DNA of 32,442 bases from an uncultured Bacteroidales bacterium. Its GTDB lineage: Bacteria; Bacteroidota; Bacteroidia; Bacteroidales; UBA932. The notes under the pieces are model-generated. The model saw only the letters and a program-made list of their open reading frames with translations. It did no database searches and was not told where the DNA came from. The DNA lies in contig CAKUTA010000019.1 of assembly GCA_934691625.1 (NCBI GenBank), positions 1-32,442 of the forward strand. The letters are read 5' to 3'. Position 1 is the stretch's first letter, and each line of letters begins with the position of its first letter. Positions 27,661-32,442 of this stretch are shown one piece after another. The position numbers were made by a program, and so were the translations under genes.

Positions 27661-27725
27661 CTCCCTCGGCAGGAAGCAGAGAACATTGTAAACAGACAGC
27701 GACGCACAAGACTGAAATCATTTGG
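27661..27725 (+). repeat. Intergenic repeat unit A, copy 1
   Basis: It starts CTCCCTCGGCAGGAAGC and includes AAACAGACAGCGACGCACAA. A close copy lies at 27813-27876. The first part holds an imperfect hairpin, CTCGGC with GCAGAG, which is perfect in copy 2. Confidence 0.75.
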
Positions 27726-27783
27726 AGCCGAAGGCGATGGCAAGTCCCTCCTCCGAGGGGAGGGATTTAGGGTGAGGGTAACG
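27722..27783 (+). repeat. 62-bp dispersed intergenic repeat B, copy 1
   Basis: It begins TTGGAGCCGAAGGCGATGG and ends GGGATTTAGGGTGAGGGTAA plus CG. It matches 32381-32442 at 56 of 62 positions without gaps and contains the C-rich/G-rich near-palindrome around CCTCCGAGGGGAGGG. It is sandwiched between the two A units. Confidence 0.85.
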
Positions 27784-27812
27784 TAATAAACGTGCGTGGG
27801 CCTCGGAACATT

Positions 27813-27876
27813 CTCCCTCGGCAGGAAGCCGAGAATATGATAAACAGACGGCGACGCACAAGACTAAATTATTGGA
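27813..27876 (+). repeat. Intergenic repeat unit A, copy 2
   Basis: It starts CTCCCTCGGCAGGAAGCC and includes AAACAGACGGCGACGCACAA. It carries a perfect CTCGGC-aggaa-GCCGAG hairpin. It ends about 4 bp before the ATG of the CCA gene, so it forms that gene's immediate leader. Confidence 0.75.
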
Positions 27877-27880
27877 ATTG

Positions 27881-29410
27881 ATGACAGTAACAAAAGGATA
27901 TCTGGACGATCCGGTTTTCGGAATCGTATCGGAAGTGGCGGCAAAGATCGGAGTAAGAGCCTTCGTGATCGGAGGCTTCGTTAGGGACTGCTTTCTCGGC
28001 AGGCCGACAAATGACATTGACATAGTCGTGGAAGGCAGCGGAATCGCGCTTGCGACAGCCGTGGCAGATCACATAAAAAAGACCGAGCATCACGGATGCC
28101 ACGTATCCGTATTCAAGAATTTCGGCACAGCAATGCTGAAATATCATGGCACGGAAGTGGAGTTCGTCGGTGCAAGGAAGGAATCATATCACCGCGACTC
28201 CAGGAAACCCATCGTGGAGGACGGAACCCTGGAGGACGACCAGAAGCGCAGGGACTTCACTATCAATGCAATGGCATTCAGCCTGCAGAAAGACGACTTC
28301 GGTGCACTAGTAGATCCTTTCGGAGGCATCCGCGACCTCGCGGCAGGAATCATACGCACCCCTCTGGAGCCGGACACCACGTACAGCGACGACCCTCTAC
28401 GCATGCTCAGGGCAATCCGCTTTGCGGCGAAGCTCAGCACCCCTGAGGTGGAATTCCATATTGTGAAGGAGTCTCTGGATTCAATGCGCCGCATGAATGA
28501 CAGGATGAGCATACTTTCCAAGGAACGTATTGCCGAAGAACTGAACAAGATGCTGCTATGCGCCAGACCGTCGATGGCGTTCAGGCTTCTGGACGAGACC
28601 GGGCTTCTGGAATATGTCCTGCCGCAGCTAGGAAAGCTGAAAGGTGTCGAGACCGTGGACGGGCGCGGGCACAAGGATAATTTCTCGCATACGCTTCAGG
28701 TGGTGGACAATGCAGCAAGGGACGAAGTCAAGGGCATTGCCGCAGGCACTCTGATGGACTACACTCCAGTCGAGAACGGCGACGGTTTCACAGAATCAGT
28801 GCGAACGTCACCATGCGTGTGGCTGAGATGGGCCGCGCTGCTGCACGATATCGGCAAGCCTGCAAGCAAGCGCTTCGATCCGAATGTCGGCTGGACATTC
28901 CACGGGCACGAAGTAATCGGCGCACGAATGGTCCCGAAGATCTTCCAGCAGCTGAAGATGCCTCTGAACGAGAAGATGAAATATGTGCAGAAGCTCGTGG
29001 CTCTGCACCACCGCCCGGTCGCGCTGGTGGATGACGAGGTCACAGATTCAGCTGTCCGCAGGCTGCTTTTCGACGCAGGCAATGAAATCCAGGACCTCAT
29101 GCTCCTGTGCAATGCTGATATCACCTCGAAGAATCCTGTAAAGGTGGAGCGTATCCGCAAGAATTTCGAGCTGGTGCGGGAAAAGCTTGTGGAGGTGGAG
29201 GCCAAGGACCAGATCCGTAACTTCAAGAACCCGATAACAGGGGAATATGTCATGGATGTGTACGGCATCCCGCCTTGCAAGGAAATCGGCGAGCTGAAGG
29301 AATATGTGAAGAATGCCATCCTGGACGGAATCATTGACAATACTTTCGAGGATGCCGACAGGCTCATGCGCAAGAAGGCGGCTGAAATGGGGCTGAATGC
29401 AGTAAAATAG
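27881..29410 (+). CDS. CCA-adding enzyme / poly(A)-polymerase family with HD domain
   Basis: A class II tRNA nucleotidyltransferase that adds or repairs the 3' CCA of tRNAs. From ATG 27881 it has about 509 residues: nucleotidyltransferase head with VIGGFVRDCFLGR and catalytic NDIDIVV (D45, D47), then KRRDFTINAMAF (about 123-134), DPFGGIRDL, the DDPLRMLRAIRFAAKL neck, and a C-terminal HD domain with LLHDIGKP (about 320). A TTG nine bases upstream in frame is less likely as start. The tRNA-Cys gene in this window does not encode CCA, in line with need for the enzyme. xerC follows after one base. Sequence alone does not separate CCA addition from A-only addition or poly(A) polymerase; CCA is the default. 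Confidence 0.92.
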   Translation: MTVTKGYLDDPVFGIVSEVAAKIGVRAFVIGGFVRDCFLGRPTNDIDIVVEGSGIALATAVADHIKKTEHHGCHVSVFKNFGTAMLKYHGTEVEFVGARKESYHRDSRKPIVEDGTLEDDQKRRDFTINAMAFSLQKDDFGALVDPFGGIRDLAAGIIRTPLEPDTTYSDDPLRMLRAIRFAAKLSTPEVEFHIVKESLDSMRRMNDRMSILSKERIAEELNKMLLCARPSMAFRLLDETGLLEYVLPQLGKLKGVETVDGRGHKDNFSHTLQVVDNAARDEVKGIAAGTLMDYTPVENGDGFTESVRTSPCVWLRWAALLHDIGKPASKRFDPNVGWTFHGHEVIGARMVPKIFQQLKMPLNEKMKYVQKLVALHHRPVALVDDEVTDSAVRRLLFDAGNEIQDLMLLCNADITSKNPVKVERIRKNFELVREKLVEVEAKDQIRNFKNPITGEYVMDVYGIPPCKEIGELKEYVKNAILDGIIDNTFEDADRLMRKKAAEMGLNAVK

Positions 29411-29411
29411 C

Positions 29412-30461
29412 ATGCTTACGGATGATTTTCTCGCCTGGATTTCAGGCGTAAAGCGCTATTCTGAAAGGACATGTGAAATATATTCGGATGTCCTGAAGGA
29501 GTTCATGACGTTTCTTTCAGGATATTCGGCGGACAGCAGCTCCTGCATTGACAATGATCCCGTCCCTGAGATATTGGCAAAGGTTCTGACAGTCAGCGTC
29601 ATCCGCGACTACGAATATAGCCTGAGCGAAGAGCGGAAATTGAGCGGGCGCACTGTAAACCAGCATCTTTCAGTAATAAGCAGTTTCTGCCGGTGGCTAA
29701 TGGGACAGGGACTTCTCAAGACAAATCCGGTCAAGCTCGTCAGCCGGCCAAGATGCAGCAGGAGAATGCCGATATTCTTCAGGAAAGAGTCCATGGAGGA
29801 ATATTTCAATGCCAGTGCCACGGCAGCTGACACAGAGTCGCTTCAGCAGCTTGAAAGCGCCTCCTATGCGCTGCACGACGGCTCGCCGCACTCGTCCAGT
29901 GCATGGAAGTTCGCGGCGGAGCTATATGACAGACGGCTAAGACGCATGATTGTCAGCATGTTATTCGAGACAGGAATGCGGCGTGCAGAAATGATTTCAC
30001 TGAAAATAGGCAGCGTGGACTACGGGCGTTCTATTATAAAGGTGCATGGAAAGGGCGATAAAATGCGCGAAATTCCGATGACATCTGCTCTTTCTGAAGA
30101 AATTTCACTATATTTGAAAGCAGCTGAAACGATAGCGGGCAGGGAAAGGGCCGCATCCGAGCCGCTCCTGATAACACTTGGCGGAGCAGAACTGTATCCG
30201 GTATTTGTGGACAGGGCAGTGAAACGCGAGCTTGGGCAGGTCGATGGAATAACAGGCAGAAAATCACCGCATGTGCTGAGGCATACTCTGGCGACGGAGC
30301 TGCTGAATGACGGTTCCGACATTTATTCCATAAAGGAGCTGCTCGGGCACTCGTCACTTGCGGCGACGCAGGTCTATACCCACAACACTATCGAGAAGCT
30401 GAAGAAAGTTTATACAAACGCCCACCCAAGGGCTAAAAGAGGAGGTAAAAATGGAGATTAG
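29412..30461 (+). CDS. xerC: Tyrosine recombinase, XerC-like
   Basis: A 349-residue tyrosine recombinase, probably the XerC partner of chromosome dimer resolution at dif. All catalytic residues are present: R in FETGMRRAEM (about 188), K in VHGKGDK, H and R in HVLRHTLAT (about 287 and 290), H in GHSSL, and Y in VYTHNT (about 322). The N-terminal SAM-like core-binding domain spans about 1-105. A spacer of about 30 residues around ATAADTESLQQLESASYA makes it longer than the usual 290-310. It begins one base after the cca stop and overlaps hpf by 11 bp, the xerC-hpf pairing seen across Bacteroidetes. This chromosomal context and complete motif set mark it as a housekeeping recombinase, unlike the integrase stub at 7387-7545. 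Confidence 0.88.
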   Translation: MLTDDFLAWISGVKRYSERTCEIYSDVLKEFMTFLSGYSADSSSCIDNDPVPEILAKVLTVSVIRDYEYSLSEERKLSGRTVNQHLSVISSFCRWLMGQGLLKTNPVKLVSRPRCSRRMPIFFRKESMEEYFNASATAADTESLQQLESASYALHDGSPHSSSAWKFAAELYDRRLRRMIVSMLFETGMRRAEMISLKIGSVDYGRSIIKVHGKGDKMREIPMTSALSEEISLYLKAAETIAGRERAASEPLLITLGGAELYPVFVDRAVKRELGQVDGITGRKSPHVLRHTLATELLNDGSDIYSIKELLGHSSLAATQVYTHNTIEKLKKVYTNAHPRAKRGGKNGD

Positions 30462-30741
30462 AATTCAGTCGCTCAAGTTCGATGCTGACCAGAAACTTCT
30501 GGATTTCGTGGAGAAGAAGGTTTCCAAGCTTGGCCGTTTCGATGAGGCCATCACTGATGTGGAAGTCGTTCTTTCGCTCATGGAGAAGCCTGAGAACAAG
30601 AGTGTGAAGCTTCAGATTCATGTTCCTGGAGGTTCACAGGTGATAGAGAGAAGTGCAAGAACTTTCGAAGATGCAGTAAACGGCTGTGTGGATGCCATGA
30701 AAGAGAAGCTGACACGCAACAAGGAGCGCAAGGCAGAATAA
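30451..30741 (+). CDS. hpf: Ribosome hibernation promoting factor, short form
   Basis: A 96-residue HPF/RaiA (S30AE) protein that binds the 30S subunit between the mRNA and tRNA sites and promotes inactive ribosomes in slow growth. The beginning MEIRIQSLKFDAD, the helix DFVEKKVSKLGRF, KLQIHVPGG and the second helix TFEDAVNGCVDAMKEKLTRNK are the standard fold, and the length matches the short type without the dimerising C-terminal domain. It starts inside the last codons of xerC (11-bp overlap), after GAGG in the xerC 3' end, a rare good Shine-Dalgarno here. A perfect 49-bp palindrome lies 39 bp past its stop and is the likely terminator. Confidence 0.93.
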   Translation: MEIRIQSLKFDADQKLLDFVEKKVSKLGRFDEAITDVEVVLSLMEKPENKSVKLQIHVPGGSQVIERSARTFEDAVNGCVDAMKEKLTRNKERKAE

Positions 30742-30780
30742 AATCGGCTACGTGGAGCGCAATCCACTATAATTCAACAG

Positions 30781-30829
30781 ATTAAGCAAAATGCTACTCC
30801 ATAAGTTATGGAGTAGCATTTTGCTTAAT
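30781..30829. terminator. Perfect 49-bp palindrome, likely terminator after hpf
   Basis: Two 24-base arms are exactly complementary around a single central G at 30805 (left arm begins ATTAAGCAAAATGCTACTCC). It lies 39 bp after the hpf stop. On the plus strand the right arm contains CATTTTGCTTAATTATTT, a T-rich tail; the mirror image would work on the other strand. Arms this long with no mismatch are unusual for a plain terminator. Confidence 0.6.
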
Positions 30830-30920
30830 TATTTAATATTCATAGCATTACATTCCACTTAATCTGTCACATGGACTGGAACCTGGTGCATTCTTCCTGT
30901 TCCTCAGGCCAGCTAAACGA

Positions 30921-30950
30921 TTGCCCTTTGACGCTTTGTTTGTACCTTTG
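30921..30950 (+). promoter_or_regulatory. Promoter of the Bcr/CflA transporter gene
   Basis: TTG at 30921-30923, a 19-base spacer, then TACCTTTG at 30943-30950 followed by C. This is a full match to the Bacteroidetes consensus and predicts a leader of about 70 nt, which contains a possible 8-codon ORF starting at ATG 30970. Confidence 0.7.
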
Positions 30951-31025
30951 CAGCGCAACTGGCGGAAAAAATGAGGAGGAACGGTTCTGCTATCTGACTG
31001 TTCAGACAAGCTGTTGCAAATGTAA

Positions 31026-32249
31026 ATGAGAGTAAAAGGCAAACATATTGACACCAGGCCGTTCATTCTGATATTTCTGGGGGCGCTCAGTGCCTTCGGA
31101 CCGTTCGTAATGGACATGTACATTCCTGTGCTGCCATCCATGGAAGAGTGGTTTGACTGTCCGACCTCACTTGTCCAGCTTGGTCTGACAACAGGTCTAA
31201 TCGGCCTGGCAGCAGGTCAGCTCATATTCGGGCCGCTGAGCGATAGGTACGGAAGACGCAAGCCGCTCATCTGCGCGATGCTCCTTTTCATCATATCCAC
31301 CGCCGGATGCATATTCTCCGCCAATGTGCACCAGTTCATTGTAATGCGTCTGTTCCAGGGGCTTTCAGGCTCGGGAGGCGTAGTGCTGTCAAGAAGCATT
31401 GCCGCGGATAAATATCAGGGGAAGCAGCTCACGAAGATGATGTCGATGATCGCTGCGGTCAACGGCATCGCCACCGTAGCAGCTCCGATTGTCGGAGGCC
31501 TCATAGCATTGCTAGGCGGCTGGCGTGCCATATTCTGGAGCCTGATCATCCTGGCTACCGTACTGCTCATCGGCGCGATACGCATGCGTGAATGCTTATC
31601 ATTCAAGAACTTGAGCATATATAGAAAATCATCGTTCAACGCTGTGGCTGAAGGGTTCTTAGACGTTCTGCGGAACAGGATGTTTCTCCGCTACGTGCTC
31701 ATATATATGTTCTCAATGGGGGTCCTGTTCACCAACATTGCCTCGGCTTCATTCATAATGCAGGATCTCTACGGACTGTCATCGTTCCATTTCAGTGTCG
31801 TTTTCGGGTTCAATGCCCTGACATTCGCGATAGCATCCGCTCTGATCCCGCGTTTCCGCACCAATGATGCAGCGATTTCTTTCGGCACCATAGGACTTCT
31901 GGTGCTGTCAGCCATGACATTGGCGGCATTTCTGATGAAGCCTGGCTTCTGGGTGTATGAGGCATTGATCTTCGTGCTGACCCTTATGGTCGGCATCGTC
32001 ACTACGGCATCCAACGTTTCCGCAATGGATTCGGGGAGGGACAATGCAGGAGTGGCGTCGGCGCTTCTGGGGGCCATCGGCAATGCCTTCGGAGGTATCA
32101 TCCCTGCCATAGTAGCGTCCGGTGACATGCTCATCATGACCGGGGCAATGTTTATGCTATGTTCTGTGCTCACCGCCACCTGCGTATATGCCGCCTCCAT
32201 GATCAGAATATTTAAGCTCCGCATCCCAAAAGCCGGAAAAAATAGCTAA
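31026..32249 (+). CDS. MFS drug exporter, Bcr/CflA family
   Basis: A 407-residue proton-driven major-facilitator transporter with about twelve membrane helices, of the Bcr/CflA (DHA1) multidrug exporter group. After the first helix it reads FVMDMYIPVLPSM, with the D-M-Y-x-P-x-L-P pattern characteristic of Bcr/CflA. MFS motif A is GPLSDRYGRRKPL (residues 69-81). RLFQGLSGSGG and a helix-5 motif C-like GIATVAAPIVGG follow. The substrate may be a drug or a metabolite such as a dipeptide or sulfonamide; sequence does not say. It has its own consensus promoter and no gene follows before the window end. Confidence 0.88.
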   Translation: MRVKGKHIDTRPFILIFLGALSAFGPFVMDMYIPVLPSMEEWFDCPTSLVQLGLTTGLIGLAAGQLIFGPLSDRYGRRKPLICAMLLFIISTAGCIFSANVHQFIVMRLFQGLSGSGGVVLSRSIAADKYQGKQLTKMMSMIAAVNGIATVAAPIVGGLIALLGGWRAIFWSLIILATVLLIGAIRMRECLSFKNLSIYRKSSFNAVAEGFLDVLRNRMFLRYVLIYMFSMGVLFTNIASASFIMQDLYGLSSFHFSVVFGFNALTFAIASALIPRFRTNDAAISFGTIGLLVLSAMTLAAFLMKPGFWVYEALIFVLTLMVGIVTTASNVSAMDSGRDNAGVASALLGAIGNAFGGIIPAIVASGDMLIMTGAMFMLCSVLTATCVYAASMIRIFKLRIPKAGKNS

Positions 32250-32380
32250 ATTCGTATTCTGTACGCATCATTTGACGTGCGCGAGGGCCGGGACATTGAA
32301 AGGCTCGACCGCCGGAAACATTGGTAATGCACACGCGGACTACAGAATTTAATAAACAGGAGTTAGGATGGCAACAATAA

Positions 32381-32442
32381 TTGGAGCCGGAGGCGATGAA
32401 ATGTCCCTTCCCCGAGGGGAGGGATTTAGGGTGAGGGTAACG
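32381..32442 (+). repeat. 62-bp dispersed intergenic repeat B, copy 2 (reaches window edge)
   Basis: It matches 27722-27783 at 56 of 62 positions, in the same orientation. Several differences fall in the C-rich arm of the near-palindrome. The repeat may continue beyond the window. The preceding 131 bp after the transporter stop hold no gene that I can see. Confidence 0.85.

Noticed and set aside
27661..27876. CRISPR array
   Set aside because: Only two A units and one B unit, of unequal length with no regular spacers, and no cas genes in the window.
27872..27880. TTG start for the CCA-adding enzyme
   Set aside because: An ATG follows three codons later at 27881, and the upstream codons come from the intergenic repeat.
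30781..30829. dif site for XerC/XerD
   Set aside because: dif sites are about 28 bp with a short central spacer and only imperfect arms. This is a 49-bp perfect palindrome placed like a terminator.
30970..30996. Eight-codon leader peptide before the Bcr/CflA gene
   Set aside because: A Shine-Dalgarno-like run lies inside, not before, the tiny frame, and there is no attenuator hairpin. Too little to call a gene.

Overview
The window looks like the chromosome of a Bacteroidales bacterium, with a decayed mobile element at its left end. The family cannot be fixed from sequence alone. Supporting signs are Bacteroidetes-type promoters (TAnnTTTG at -7 with TTG about 19-20 bases upstream), few Shine-Dalgarno sequences, an SDR-type threonine dehydrogenase beside kbl, the xerC-hpf gene pair, and a lipid-A-synthase-N-domain protein beside ArnT-like and GT2 glycosyltransferases.

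Positions 1-7545 are accessory DNA, AT-richer by eye at the far left. They read as the remnant of an integrative, probably mobilizable, element carrying defence cargo. On the right, a 52-codon C-terminal stub of a tyrosine recombinase abuts the stop codon of a host lipoprotein gene. Leftward follow a broken hypothetical gene, a DUF3853-type HTH protein, a RepA/RadA-like ATPase split by a frameshift, a zinc-ribbon/TOPRIM primase-like protein and a degenerate HNH protein. Next come three 12-bp iteron-like repeats with hairpins, then a type II restriction-modification system whose controller gene has a nonsense codon, and a window-truncated RloB-like protein.

Positions 7546-32442 are core chromosome. 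They hold a four-gene dTDP-L-rhamnose operon (rfbA, rfbD, rfbB, rfbC) running into an AspT/YidE-type transporter gene. A divergent tdh/kbl pair degrades threonine to glycine and acetyl-CoA. A metH-metF operon for methionine synthesis has a structured leader. Then come a SulP anion transporter gene and a tRNA-Cys gene with its own promoter and terminator.

A minus-strand set of four genes (GT2, duplicated LAB_N membrane protein, ArnT-like transferase, UDP-glucuronate 4-epimerase) could together make and attach a uronic acid or related sugar to lipid A or another envelope glycolipid. After it lie a stand-alone HsdR_N-domain protein, a CCA-adding enzyme, XerC-like recombinase and HPF genes, a perfect 49-bp palindrome, and a Bcr/CflA drug exporter gene. 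A 62-bp intergenic repeat occurs before the CCA gene and again at the right edge.

The most interesting points are the decay pattern of the element (three in-frame TAA codons and two frameshifts next to intact restriction genes), the iteron/hairpin cluster, the metH leader hairpin, the 49-bp palindrome, and the proposed envelope-sugar cassette with a duplicated SWEET/PQ-loop-like protein as candidate flippase.
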